Notes under the pieces: generated by a model
Database searches by the model: none
What the model was told of the DNA's origin: nothing
Seen by the model: the letters and a program-made list of their open reading frames with translations, nothing else
Assembly (NCBI RefSeq): GCF_019656315.1
Contig: NZ_BPLU01000035.1
Location: forward strand, 62,001-126,000
Origin: Flavobacterium sp. UMI-01
GTDB lineage: Bacteria; Bacteroidota; Bacteroidia; Flavobacteriales; Flavobacteriaceae
Direction of reading: 5' to 3'
DNA length: 64,000 nucleotides
Shown: piece after piece, positions 44,240 to 52,471 of the stretch
Position numbering within the stretch: position 1 is the first letter of the stretch
Layout: each line of letters opens with the position of its first letter
Made by a program: the position numbers and the translations under genes

Positions 44240-45251
44240 AATACTTTTGATTTATACAGGTGGAACCATCGGTATGAGTAAAGATTTGGAAACAGGAGCC
44301 TTAAAAGCGTTTGATTTTAGTCGGTTGTGGCAACAAATTCCAGAACTGGAACAATTGGATTGTGAGATTGAGTCGGTTTCTTTTGAAAAACCCATAGACT
44401 CTTCCAATATGAATCCTGAAATTTGGGGAACTATTGCTAAAATGATAGCTAGTAATTATGGTCAATTTGATGGGTTTGTAGTGCTTCATGGTACGGATAC
44501 AATGTCTTATACCGCATCGGCTTTGAGTTTTATGCTCGAAAATTTAGCCAAACCAGTCATACTTACGGGTTCTCAATTGCCTATTGGTGATTTGCGTACA
44601 GATGCCAAAGAAAATTTGATTACCGCCATTCAAATTGCCTCTCATCATGATAAGGGACAAGCCGTTTTTCAAGAAGTGGGTCTGTATTTTGAATACAAAT
44701 TGTACCGAGGTAATCGCACAACCAAAGTTAATGCGGAACATTTTAAAGCGTTTAATTCACCTAATTATCCTTGTTTAGTAGAATCAGGGGTGCATTTAAA
44801 GTGGAATTCCCATTTATTACTTCCCCACACTGACATTCAGAATTTGAAAGTACACTATCAATTAGATGCTCAGGTGCTTATCTTGAAATTGTTTCCTGGT
44901 ATATGTGGCACCGTTTTACAAGCAATACTTGGAATTCCTACTCTCAAAGGGATTGTCTTGGAAACGTATGGGACGGGAAATGCACCTACCTCTCATAGCT
45001 TTGTCGAATCACTACAACAAGCCATTCATAAAGGTTTGTATGTGATAAATGTAACGCAATGTTCTAGTGGTAGTGTTGACATGGGGCACTATGAAACTAG
45101 TAGAGAATTGAAAGAGCTGGGGGTGATATCGGGTAAAGACATTACGACTGAAGCAGCAATTACCAAATTAATGTATTTGTTGGGGAAAAATACCCCAAAA
45201 AATGATTTTAAATTAGCATTTGAAACTTCTTTGCGAGGGGAAATGAATTAA
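44223..45251 (+). CDS. ansA: Type I L-asparaginase
   Basis: This 342-residue asparaginase has both threonine motifs: IYTGGTIGMS (about residues 10-19, nucleophile) and VLHGTDTMSYTASAL (about 87-101). There is no signal peptide, consistent with the cytoplasmic type I enzyme, which converts asparagine to aspartate and ammonia. The end (about 295-342) contains the VISGKDITTEAAITKLMYLLG segment typical of bacterial forms. It overlaps the acyltransferase gene and is followed by a hairpin and tRNA-Ser. Confidence 0.93.
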   Translation: MRFKAKILLIYTGGTIGMSKDLETGALKAFDFSRLWQQIPELEQLDCEIESVSFEKPIDSSNMNPEIWGTIAKMIASNYGQFDGFVVLHGTDTMSYTASALSFMLENLAKPVILTGSQLPIGDLRTDAKENLITAIQIASHHDKGQAVFQEVGLYFEYKLYRGNRTTKVNAEHFKAFNSPNYPCLVESGVHLKWNSHLLLPHTDIQNLKVHYQLDAQVLILKLFPGICGTVLQAILGIPTLKGIVLETYGTGNAPTSHSFVESLQQAIHKGLYVINVTQCSSGSVDMGHYETSRELKELGVISGKDITTEAAITKLMYLLGKNTPKNDFKLAFETSLRGEMN

Positions 45252-45268
45252 TCTAGTTTTTGCTTTTC

Positions 45269-45290
45269 TAACTCATTTTTTTTTGAGTTA
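45269..45290 (+). terminator. Terminator after ansA
   Basis: TAACTCA / TGAGTTA stem with an 8-nt T loop, between ansA and the tRNA gene. The stem is short and the T tail weak. Confidence 0.5.
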
Positions 45291-45305
45291 TTTGCAAACC
45301 AAAAT

Positions 45306-45392
45306 AGAGAGGTGTCCGAGTGGTTGAAGGAGCAAGCCTGGAAAGTTTGTATGTGGGTAACTGCATCGTGGGTTCGAATCCCATCCTCTCTG
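45306..45392 (+). tRNA. tRNA-Ser(GGA)
   Basis: This is an 87-nt class II tRNA. The acceptor stem AGAGAGG (45306-45312) pairs with CCTCTCT (45385-45391) and the discriminator is G. The anticodon loop CTGGAAA gives anticodon GGA. A long variable arm (TATGTGGGTAACTGCATCG) and the T loop GGTTCGAATCC are present. CCA is not encoded. Serine tRNA genes are frequent integration targets, and an accessory island follows, but I found no repeat of its 3' end at the far side. Confidence 0.95.
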
Positions 45393-45415
45393 CTGATTTA
45401 AAATTCAAAAGGTAT

Positions 45416-45452
45416 CAAAACCTCGAAAACGCTATTGTTTTCGAGGTTTTTT
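45416..45452 (+). terminator. Terminator of the tRNA-Ser transcript
   Basis: AAAACCTCGAAAAC pairs with GTTTTCGAGGTTTT around a 6-nt loop, followed by TT. Confidence 0.9.
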
Positions 45453-45545
45453 GTTTTCGATAACTTAATTTTTGAAAAATATAGTCAAAAACTTCAGAAA
45501 TGATTATGATTGTTTTGGAGAATTTTGATTAGTCGATACGAATAA

Positions 45546-45680
45546 CTACTACTAAACAATATTGCGGTTAACTATTTTGCTTCCGAAATCGAAAAAGCCT
45601 ACGGCAATCGAGTACGCTCTAGGTTAAGACAAATGTTTAACCTTATTGCCTTCGATTCAAATGCAAAGGACAAACGATGA
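45546..45680 (+). pseudogene. Remnant of a mobile-element ATPase gene
   Basis: The frame is open from 45546 (after a stop at 45543) to the TGA at 45678. It has no start codon upstream of its protein-like part, which reads EKAYGNRVRSRLRQMFNLIAF and then DSNAKDKR before the stop. This resembles the C-terminal end of IstB/DnaC-type ATPases of mobile elements (from pattern memory). The rest of the gene is gone. It suggests that the island beside the tRNA gene arose from an element that has decayed. Confidence 0.45.
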
Positions 45681-45933
45681 GGTTGAGTATTCATTAACTC
45701 CAAAGAAAAATAATAATTTAAAATTTCAGATAAAACAAAAAAAGTAATTATTCGTACATATAACAAAACTACAGAAATATATTCGTTAACAAGGTGTAAG
45801 CATCTGTAATTATGTAAGATAGGTTGTAAATAGATAATAATGACTGGTTTGAATTTTAGTTTTATAGTTAGTGATTAAGGTGCATTTGTTAGTTTTGTAA
45901 TCCTTGTACTTTGAAAAATATTTTATATTTTAC
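45681..45933. other. Gap without a recognised gene
   Basis: AT-rich sequence between the ATPase remnant and the small-RNA locus. Only a TAGTTTTG box (45890-45897) stands out; I see no coding sequence. Confidence 0.5.
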
Positions 45934-45963
45934 TTGTTTATTTAAAACATTAACTTATCTTTG
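45934..45963 (+). promoter_or_regulatory. Possible promoter of the CBASS operon
   Basis: TTG (45934-45936), 19-nt spacer, TATCTTTG (45956-45963). It points towards the Nudix effector gene and would give a leader of about 265 nt overlapping the antisense small-RNA locus. Confidence 0.5.
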
Positions 45964-45983
45964 TACACGGATTACTTTGAAAT

Positions 45984-46019
45984 AAAAAAACCAGAGACTA
46001 CGCCAATAGTTTCTGGTTT
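45984..46019 (-). terminator. Terminator of the small RNA
   Basis: Minus strand: AAACCAGAAACTA, loop TTGGCG, TAGTCTCTGGTTT, then a T run (45990-45984). One A-C mismatch in a 13-bp stem. Confidence 0.75.
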
Positions 46020-46133
46020 GTGTAAAATCTAATTGATGACTAACAAAAATCATTACTGCGCTTAACAGTACAATTTAAGAGACTGGTCTCCTCATTTATG
46101 ATTAGTGCATTAAAGTCAATGTGTTTTTAACTA
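45984..46133 (-). ncRNA. Probable small RNA with own promoter and terminator
   Basis: On the minus strand a full promoter (46168-46137) is followed by about 145 nt without a meaningful reading frame and a terminator (46019-45984). The transcript would contain a GAGACCAGTCTC palindrome (46096-46079 region) and a final strong hairpin with a T7 tail. This is the layout of a stand-alone small RNA. Membership of the Flavo-1 RNA family known from Bacteroidetes is possible but untested. It lies between tRNA-Ser and the CBASS operon, antisense to a possible leader of that operon. Confidence 0.6.
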
Positions 46134-46136
46134 ATG

Positions 46137-46168
46137 CAAATATAAGGATTTAAAACCGTTTTTGCAAA
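46137..46168 (-). promoter_or_regulatory. Promoter of the small RNA
   Basis: Minus strand: TTTG (46168-46165), 20-nt spacer, TATATTTG (46144-46137), matching the -33/-7 consensus. Confidence 0.65.
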
Positions 46169-46233
46169 ACTTCATTGATTTCGGATGCTCCATTAAGCGA
46201 TTTTATAAATATTAAATTTAAAAATAAAAGCAA

Positions 46234-47001
46234 ATGGCAGAAACAATTTTAGCAGTCATAGGTATGACTGCAGGTAAAGTTATTGTAAAAAAAGCAACAG
46301 AATCGTTGTTAGACAACAAAAATCATTTATATACCTACTTACAATCCAATTTTACAAAAATCAAGCATCAAGATGTTCGGTTTTCTATCAGTTATCTAAT
46401 CCGGATTAAAATCCCCGGAACTTCAAAATTCTTACTAGTTCGTGGACATCGTATTAAAGACCAACTTCAACCTGTTGGCGGTGTTTATAAAAAACTCAAC
46501 GGTTTTTCAGAGTTTGAAAAATGGGGCTATAAATTGGACTGTTCTTCTAAAGGGATTAAAACAGATAATATCAGTGAAAATGACCTTCGTTTTCGTGTAA
46601 AAGGCAAACATGCTTTAGATGTCATTAATTGGTTTGAATCAAGAAAAGACCGTGAAACCACTTATGAACGTGAGTTTAACGAAGAACTTATTGATGACCT
46701 AAAATTTGATGCAAGTATCTTTTATTCTAAATCTTTTAGAGAAGTGCAAAAAGTAATGAAAGTATTCAATTACAGTACTTTTCACAGTTGTTACGAAGTA
46801 TTAATCTATGACATTGTCGAATTTATTCCAACTCTCAAACAAGAAGAAGAGCTTAAAAAACTTCTGAAAAATCCTCGCCAGTTGGGTGACGACTTAATGA
46901 TTGTTGATATCAGCGAAATCGAAAGATTGTTGGTAATGGAAAATGAAGAGCAAATTGCTAAAATTGGAGAACACGCTAAATACCTAATCAATGAGAAATA
47001 A
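46234..47001 (+). CDS. CBASS effector: SMODS-associated Nudix protein
   Basis: This 255-residue protein begins with a moderately hydrophobic N-terminal segment (residues 3-18) that may insert in the membrane, then a Nudix fold. PVGGVYK (80-86) starts the box, and after an insertion the metal-binding core REFNEELID (146-154) keeps the REuxEE residues, so catalysis is plausible. The order effector - CD-NTase - E2 identifies it as the SMODS-associated Nudix (Sa_NUDIX) type. It would be switched on by the cyclic nucleotide made by the next gene. Its substrate is unknown. It overlaps the CD-NTase start. Confidence 0.8.
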   Translation: MAETILAVIGMTAGKVIVKKATESLLDNKNHLYTYLQSNFTKIKHQDVRFSISYLIRIKIPGTSKFLLVRGHRIKDQLQPVGGVYKKLNGFSEFEKWGYKLDCSSKGIKTDNISENDLRFRVKGKHALDVINWFESRKDRETTYEREFNEELIDDLKFDASIFYSKSFREVQKVMKVFNYSTFHSCYEVLIYDIVEFIPTLKQEEELKKLLKNPRQLGDDLMIVDISEIERLLVMENEEQIAKIGEHAKYLINEK

Positions 47002-48193
47002 TATGAAAAAATATACAGAACAAGAATATGAAAAAGATGAGCTTTTGGCCATCATAGCATCAAACTTAGAGCTTGATGCAACACGAAAACAACAAATGGA
47101 ATCGGCTTATAGAGCTGTAAATGATGTTCTATCAAAAGATGAAGAATTTTTTAAGAACATTACCATTTCCGTATATGCACAAGGTTCTTTATTAATAGAC
47201 ACCACAATCAAGCCTCTTTCAGGCGAAGAGTTTGATTTAGATATTGTTTTACACATAAAGGATTCGTATCGCAACTATACCCCTTCTGAAATTTATGAGG
47301 CCTTATATCGTGTACTGAGCAATCATGATACTTACAGACCATTATTGCAGAGAAAAAATCGCTGTATTCGTATTGACTATAATAGTGACTTTCACATGGA
47401 TATCTTACCTGGTTGTATAATTACAATAAATAATAATCGATTAATGATTGCTGAAAACGAAAGAAGAAATTCATGGTCACGCACCAATCCTAAAGATTAT
47501 GGCACATGGTTCAAAGAAATTGCGGAAAGAAATAAAGGAAGTTTTATTCTCAATGAAAGATACAATTTGATGCTAAAAGCTAAAGTAGAAACTGAAGATT
47601 TACCGTTAGAAGTATATCAAAAAACACCTCTGCAAAGTACGGTTCAAATAGTAAAACGATACCGCGATTTGTTCTATCAGGATAAAGATACTTCAAAAAT
47701 GCCTGCTGTGTCTAGTATTGTGTTAACCACTTTAATTGCACAATGTCATGAAGGAAATCTGTCGATTAAGGAAGCATTAGTAAATGCCACTCAAAAATTA
47801 CGCAAACTTGCAGAAGGATATAAATTGAGAAAAGAAAAATTTGCCGTTTACAATCCGGTAGATAATCATGAAGACAAGGAGAAAAGAGAAAATTTTACCG
47901 ATTCTTGGGAGGACAAACACTTTAATAGTTTTGTTGCTTTTGTCGATGATTTTGCCAAAAAACTGAATGCTTTTTTAAATACAAGAACAAATGAAGTTAC
48001 ATACAAAGAGTTGTTTGGCAATGGTTTTTATAAACAAAACATTCAAACTTTGGTTAAACTAGAGGAAAGATTAAAAGGGAATAATCAATTCGCTACCTTA
48101 CTTGCTGGGAATGCTTTTACAGATAATAGAGGGAATATCAATACAACAACAGGAGTTCGAAATGGTAGCCATGGATTTTTTGCTCAGCCCTAA
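46991..48193 (+). CDS. CD-NTase (cGAS/DncV-like nucleotidyltransferase) of CBASS
   Basis: This 400-residue SMODS-type nucleotidyltransferase makes a cyclic oligonucleotide alarm signal on phage infection. The catalytic motif is intact: AQGSLL (Gly65-Ser66), then FDLDIVLHI with Asp82 and Asp84, and the third acidic residue in FHMDILP (Asp137). A helical OAS1-C-like domain follows (about 180-340). The C-terminus ends with GSHGFFAQP; E2-dependent systems join the CD-NTase C-terminus to targets. Start may be ATG 46991 (overlapping the effector gene) or ATG 47003. It overlaps the E2 gene by 32 bp. Confidence 0.9.
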   Translation: MRNNMKKYTEQEYEKDELLAIIASNLELDATRKQQMESAYRAVNDVLSKDEEFFKNITISVYAQGSLLIDTTIKPLSGEEFDLDIVLHIKDSYRNYTPSEIYEALYRVLSNHDTYRPLLQRKNRCIRIDYNSDFHMDILPGCIITINNNRLMIAENERRNSWSRTNPKDYGTWFKEIAERNKGSFILNERYNLMLKAKVETEDLPLEVYQKTPLQSTVQIVKRYRDLFYQDKDTSKMPAVSSIVLTTLIAQCHEGNLSIKEALVNATQKLRKLAEGYKLRKEKFAVYNPVDNHEDKEKRENFTDSWEDKHFNSFVAFVDDFAKKLNAFLNTRTNEVTYKELFGNGFYKQNIQTLVKLEERLKGNNQFATLLAGNAFTDNRGNINTTTGVRNGSHGFFAQP

Positions 48194-48602
48194 AGAGCGC
48201 GCCCAAAAGTATTGGGATGGTTTTTTATACAAAACCTTAATCGAATGTGAAAGACAATTCACATGGCTCGCTTTCACAATAAAAGGAAAATCACTTGTTG
48301 GGAAAGGAACTTTGGAAAGAGAAGACAGGAAATATCACTTTTCGTTGGAATGTTCACCATTTAATCCTGGAAGAATGGAGCGAATTTGGGTAGAAACACC
48401 CCATCTAATAAAAAGCTTTGACATACATTTTAATGGGGATGGATCTTTATGTTTGTACCATCCAATTTTAGATTTGAAAGGAAGACCCTATATCGATTTG
48501 GTAGATGTTTTACCTTGGATCTCAGAGTGGATAGACTATTATGAACTATATTTGAAGTATAAAGTTTGGCTAGGCCCTGAACACCCTCATTATATTAAAT
48601 AA
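48162..48602 (+). CDS. Stand-alone E2-like protein of CBASS
   Basis: This 146-residue protein starts at ATG 48162, preceded by AGGAG, rather than the longer frame from 48102. It has the prokaryotic E2 (ubiquitin-conjugating fold) layout: IHFNGDGSLCLYHP holds the HxN motif (His89, Asn91) and the candidate catalytic Cys97, followed by the typical end PWISEWIDYYELYLKYKVWLG. No E1 or JAB protease is present, as in short type II CBASS, where an E2 alone conjugates or primes the CD-NTase. A terminator follows, closing a three-gene operon. Confidence 0.85.
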   Translation: MVAMDFLLSPKERAQKYWDGFLYKTLIECERQFTWLAFTIKGKSLVGKGTLEREDRKYHFSLECSPFNPGRMERIWVETPHLIKSFDIHFNGDGSLCLYHPILDLKGRPYIDLVDVLPWISEWIDYYELYLKYKVWLGPEHPHYIK

Positions 48603-48607
48603 TTATG

Positions 48608-48640
48608 AAAGCTCTTTGTTATGAGCAAAGAGCTTTTTTT
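48608..48640 (+). terminator. Terminator of the CBASS operon
   Basis: AAAGCTCTTTG / CAAAGAGCTTT stem, 7-nt loop, T7 tail, 5 nt after the E2 stop. It separates CBASS from the restriction genes. Confidence 0.9.
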
Positions 48641-48655
48641 AACAATGAATAAACA

Positions 48656-49252
48656 ATGACAAAAAGTTATAAACTTATCGATATTGTTAGTATACGTTCA
48701 GGAATGGTGGTTTCTAAAACTGCCAATAATGACGAATCACTACTTACTGATGCTTTTGTGAAAATGATTGGTACTTCTGATTTTGACGACGATGGTAATC
48801 TATTATACGATCTTGAAGCCAATGTTCTTTATAAACCATCAATAGAAAAGAATTTCTTAAAACAGGGAGAAATTGTTTTCAATGCAAAAGGAAGGCGTTT
48901 CTTTGCTATCTTAATAGATGAAAAATACGATGCTACAATTGCAAGCGCAACTTTTCTTGTTTTAACCATAGATAGTAAGACTATTTTGCCTGAATTCCTA
49001 GTTTGGTATCTAAACCATCCTGAAACATTAAAGGTGTTCGATTCAAAAACAAATACCCAAGTAATGCCCTCGATTACGAAACAAGAATTAGGTAACTTGG
49101 AAATTATTATACCTACTTTTGAAACGCAAAAACAAATTGTAGGATTAGATCTCCTCAAAAAGAAACAAACTAAACTTCAAAAAGAATTAATCACTCTAGA
49201 AGAAAATTACATCAACGCAATAACGTATAAAAAAATAAAGAATGAGTACTAA
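48656..49252 (+). CDS. Half-size type I specificity subunit (HsdS-like)
   Basis: This 198-residue protein has a single target-recognition domain. It opens with KLIDIVSIRSGMVVSKT, contains the FLKQGEIVFNAKG segment common in HsdS domains, and ends with an IPTFETQKQIVGLDLLKKKQTKLQ-type helix used for dimer contact. Full HsdS proteins have two such units; a half-size one must dimerise or pair with another S subunit. Its end overlaps hsdM by 11 bp, so the two are translated together. A second, full-length hsdS lies 3 kb downstream. Confidence 0.82.
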   Translation: MTKSYKLIDIVSIRSGMVVSKTANNDESLLTDAFVKMIGTSDFDDDGNLLYDLEANVLYKPSIEKNFLKQGEIVFNAKGRRFFAILIDEKYDATIASATFLVLTIDSKTILPEFLVWYLNHPETLKVFDSKTNTQVMPSITKQELGNLEIIIPTFETQKQIVGLDLLKKKQTKLQKELITLEENYINAITYKKIKNEY

Positions 49253-50807
49253 AGTTAGTCAAAAACACATCAACAATACTGTATGGAAAGCTTGTGACAC
49301 GTTCCGTGGAGCCATAGATCCATCGCAATACAAAGACTACATTCTTACCATGTTGTTCTTAAAATATGTAACAGATGTGTACAATGAGAAAAAAGAAGAA
49401 TATAATGCAAAATACGATGGAAACGAAGAGCGTGTTAAAAGAGCGTTAGAGCGTGAGCGATTTGTTGTTCCAGACGAATCGAGTTTTGATTACTTATACG
49501 AAAACCGAAGTAATCCTAAGATTGGCGAAATGATTAACCATGCTTTGGCAGAATTAGAAGAAGCCAACAGAGAAAAACTAGGCGGGCACGATGGTTCAAA
49601 TATATTTAGAAATATCGATTTTAATAGTTCTAATTTAGGTGATTCCAAAGGAAAGATAGCAAGATTGCGTACTTTGTTAAATGATTTTAAATCTTTAAAT
49701 CTTTCGTCATCTAATCTGGAGAATAACGATGTGATTGGTGGAGCTTATGAATTCTTGATCTCTAACTTCGCATCTGATTCTGGTAAAAAAGCGGGTGAAT
49801 TTTTTACTCCTGCTGAGGTCTCTACTTTATTGGCCAAATTAACCAAATCAAGACCAGGTTCTCGTATATATGATCCAACATGTGGGTCTGGATCGCTTTT
49901 AATCAAAGCTGGGCGTGAGGTTGGTGATAATAACTTTTCATTGTATGGTCAAGAAGCCAATGGTAGCACTTGGGCTTTAGCCGTTATGAACATGTACTTA
50001 CATGGTTATGATAGTGCAATTATCCGCTGGGGCGACACTATTAGGAACCCTAAACATTTAGAAAATGGTAAATTAATGTTGTTTGACACCGTGGTCGCAA
50101 ACCCTCCTTTTTCTTTAGATAAATGGGGAATTGTAGATGAAAAAGACAAAAACAAAGAAACAACTCATACCAGTCTATTTGATCCCGCAACAGATGTTTA
50201 CAATCGTTTTCATAGAGGTTTACCTCCAAAATCCAAAGGTGATTGGGCTTTTATCACACACATGATCGAATCATTAAACACTGCAGGTAAAGCGGGCGTT
50301 GTAGTGCCACACGGAGTATTGTTTAGAGGAGCTTCTGAAGGCAAAATACGTAAAGAGGTTTTAACAGAAGATTTAATAGAAGCCGTAATTGGCTTGCCGT
50401 CTAACTTGTTCTTTGGTACTGGTATTCCTGCAGCGATCATCATTTTTAATAAACAGAAACTAAATAAAGAAAAATTCTTGTTTATTGATGCCAGTAAAGG
50501 TTTTAACTCGGGCAAAAACCAAAATGTTTTAGGTGAAGACCATATTAAACACATTACAGATGTTTACACACAGTTCCACGACCAAATAATGGACAAAGGA
50601 ATAATTGAAGATAAATTTGCCTATATAGCAGACTTAGCCGAAATTACCGAAAATGATTTTAATCTTAACATCCCTCGTTATGTGGATACCTATGAAGAGG
50701 AGCCTGAAATTGATTTAGCAGCTACTCAAACACGTATTACAGCCTTAGAAAAAGAACTTGCAGCTGTAAAAACTGAAATGGAAAAATATCTTACTTTCTT
50801 TAAATAA
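49242..50807 (+). CDS. hsdM: Type I restriction-modification methyltransferase subunit
   Basis: This 521-residue adenine-N6 methyltransferase has a helical N-terminal domain (about 10-150, TVWKACDTFRGAIDPSQYKD), S-adenosylmethionine motif I DPTCGSGSLLIKAG (about residue 206) and catalytic motif IV NPPF (about 286). A C-terminal coiled coil (TRITALEKELAAVKTEMEKY) contacts the S subunit. It methylates host DNA to protect it from the HsdR nuclease. It overlaps the half-size hsdS and is followed after 10 nt by the AlbA_2 ATPase gene. Confidence 0.95.
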   Translation: MSTKVSQKHINNTVWKACDTFRGAIDPSQYKDYILTMLFLKYVTDVYNEKKEEYNAKYDGNEERVKRALERERFVVPDESSFDYLYENRSNPKIGEMINHALAELEEANREKLGGHDGSNIFRNIDFNSSNLGDSKGKIARLRTLLNDFKSLNLSSSNLENNDVIGGAYEFLISNFASDSGKKAGEFFTPAEVSTLLAKLTKSRPGSRIYDPTCGSGSLLIKAGREVGDNNFSLYGQEANGSTWALAVMNMYLHGYDSAIIRWGDTIRNPKHLENGKLMLFDTVVANPPFSLDKWGIVDEKDKNKETTHTSLFDPATDVYNRFHRGLPPKSKGDWAFITHMIESLNTAGKAGVVVPHGVLFRGASEGKIRKEVLTEDLIEAVIGLPSNLFFGTGIPAAIIIFNKQKLNKEKFLFIDASKGFNSGKNQNVLGEDHIKHITDVYTQFHDQIMDKGIIEDKFAYIADLAEITENDFNLNIPRYVDTYEEEPEIDLAATQTRITALEKELAAVKTEMEKYLTFFK

Positions 50808-50817
50808 ATTTTAAAAT

Positions 50818-52266
50818 ATGGACTTGCTGGATTTAAAAAAGCTAGTAGATGAACTGGTTTTACAACCACAAGAAAGCGAATGGCTAGAGTTTAAACATAA
50901 TTTCCATTCTGCTGAAGAAATTGGTCAGCGAATAGCTGCGCTTTCTAATAGTGCTTGCATTCTAAACAAAGACTATGGTTATTTAGTTTTTGGTATAGAA
51001 GACGGTACGCAAAATGTTGTAGGAACTACATTTAAAGCAAAATCCCACAAAGCAAAAGGAAGTGAAGAGTTGGAACTTTGGTTGGCTCATAGATTAAATC
51101 CTAGAATTGATTTTCAAATTTATGAATTTGATTATGACCAAAAACACATTTCGTTATTCATCATTCCCGCAGCAAAAACACAACCTGTTGAGTTTTTGCA
51201 TCAAGCTTACATCCGTTTGGGGTCTTATACAAAGAAACTGAATGATTTTCCTGAAAAACAGGCCAAAATATGGCGTAATACAGGAAAACCTTATGAGCTT
51301 GAATTGGCAAAAGACAATTTATCTGCATCCGATGTTATAAGATTACTTAGTACCGAAACTTATTTTGACTTAATGAAGATTCCCTATCCGTCAGATCAAA
51401 AAGGAGTAATCCAAAAGTTGATAGAAGATGATGTCGTTGTAAAAATCCATTCAAAATATGCCGTCACAAATTTAGGTGCTTTACTACTTGCCAAAGAATT
51501 AAAAGATTTTGAAACTGTCGATCGCAAATCAGTTAGAGTTATTGTGTACAAAGGTGCTAATAAAGTGGAAACAGAACGAGAGCAAATTGGCAGTAAAGGC
51601 TACGCAATTGGTTTTGAAGGCATGGTCAATTGGATAAATGGACAATTACCCGCCAACGAAGAAATTGGTAAAGCACTTAGAACAGAATCAAGAATGTATC
51701 CAGAAATTGCTATTCGAGAGTTAGTAGGTAACCTACTCATACACCAAGATTTAAGTAGTAAAGGCTTTCCTATGATTGAAATATTCAAAGACCGTATTGA
51801 GTTTACTAATCCAGGTGTTCCAATAGTAAACCCAGATCGTTTTATTGATTCCTATAATTCTCGTAATGATAAATTAGCCGATTTGATGCGTAGAATGGGG
51901 TTTTGTGAAGAAAAAGGTTCTGGTATGGATAAGGTGTTTTTTTATAACGAATTGTATCAACTGCCGCCTATCAATGTATTAGTGGTCGAAGACAAAACCA
52001 GAGTAACAATTTACTCATACAAAACGTTAAATGAATTAGATAAAAAAGAAAAAATAAGAGCATGCTATCAACATGCGTGTTTGAAATATGTGTCAAATGA
52101 TAAAATGACCAATCAATCATTGCGAGATCGATTTAAAATTGAAGACCACAACGCAGCCATTGCTTCTCGTATTATCAAAGATGCGTTGGCCGATGAAGTA
52201 ATCAAATTAGAAGATCCTGAAAGCAACTCACGTAAATACGCCAAGTACATCCCTTTTTGGGCATAA
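50818..52266 (+). CDS. Schlafen/AlbA_2-domain ATP-binding protein
   Basis: This 482-residue protein has an N-terminal AlbA_2 (Schlafen-type) domain with EWLEFKHNF (about residues 21-29) and YLVFGIEDG (about 59-67). A GHKL-type ATPase region follows (ELVGNLLIHQDL as N box, about 302-313; EEKGSGMDKVF as G box, about 363-373), and then a C-terminal winged helix. Such proteins are called transcriptional regulators or RecG-like, and they recur inside defence operons. Here it lies 10 nt after hsdM within the type I system, suggesting regulation of or cooperation with it (inference). Confidence 0.87.
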   Translation: MDLLDLKKLVDELVLQPQESEWLEFKHNFHSAEEIGQRIAALSNSACILNKDYGYLVFGIEDGTQNVVGTTFKAKSHKAKGSEELELWLAHRLNPRIDFQIYEFDYDQKHISLFIIPAAKTQPVEFLHQAYIRLGSYTKKLNDFPEKQAKIWRNTGKPYELELAKDNLSASDVIRLLSTETYFDLMKIPYPSDQKGVIQKLIEDDVVVKIHSKYAVTNLGALLLAKELKDFETVDRKSVRVIVYKGANKVETEREQIGSKGYAIGFEGMVNWINGQLPANEEIGKALRTESRMYPEIAIRELVGNLLIHQDLSSKGFPMIEIFKDRIEFTNPGVPIVNPDRFIDSYNSRNDKLADLMRRMGFCEEKGSGMDKVFFYNELYQLPPINVLVVEDKTRVTIYSYKTLNELDKKEKIRACYQHACLKYVSNDKMTNQSLRDRFKIEDHNAAIASRIIKDALADEVIKLEDPESNSRKYAKYIPFWA

Positions 52267-52279
52267 GTTTCTCATGAGT

Positions 52280-52442
52280 CTTATTTGATTGTAGTGCTAG
52301 GTTATCAAGATTCTTATTTGATGGTTGTTTGATAATAAAGCAAAAATAAAACACAAACTGCTGATTTTTAGTGCTTTTTTATTTGATGCTTATTTGATTG
52401 TAGCGCTGGATCTGGTGGATTCTTATTTGATGGTTATTTGAC
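52280..52442. repeat. Direct repeats with TTATTTGAT units before hsdS
   Basis: Two imperfect copies of a 54-57-bp sequence (52280-52334 and 52389-52442) each hold two CTTATTTGAT blocks. Further ATTTGAT and GTTTGAT units lie between and at the ends. They fill the 205-bp gap between the AlbA_2 gene and hsdS. Confidence 0.7.
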
Positions 52443-52471
52443 AACCAACCAATAGTTAAACTAAAAAAATT

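Noticed and set aside
45984..46168. Retron or CRISPR tracr-type RNA
   Set aside because: No reverse transcriptase or cas gene lies in the window; the promoter and terminator only support a generic small RNA.
52280..52442. CRISPR array
   Set aside because: The repeats are imperfect, unevenly spaced, include two lengths and have no unique spacers or cas genes nearby.
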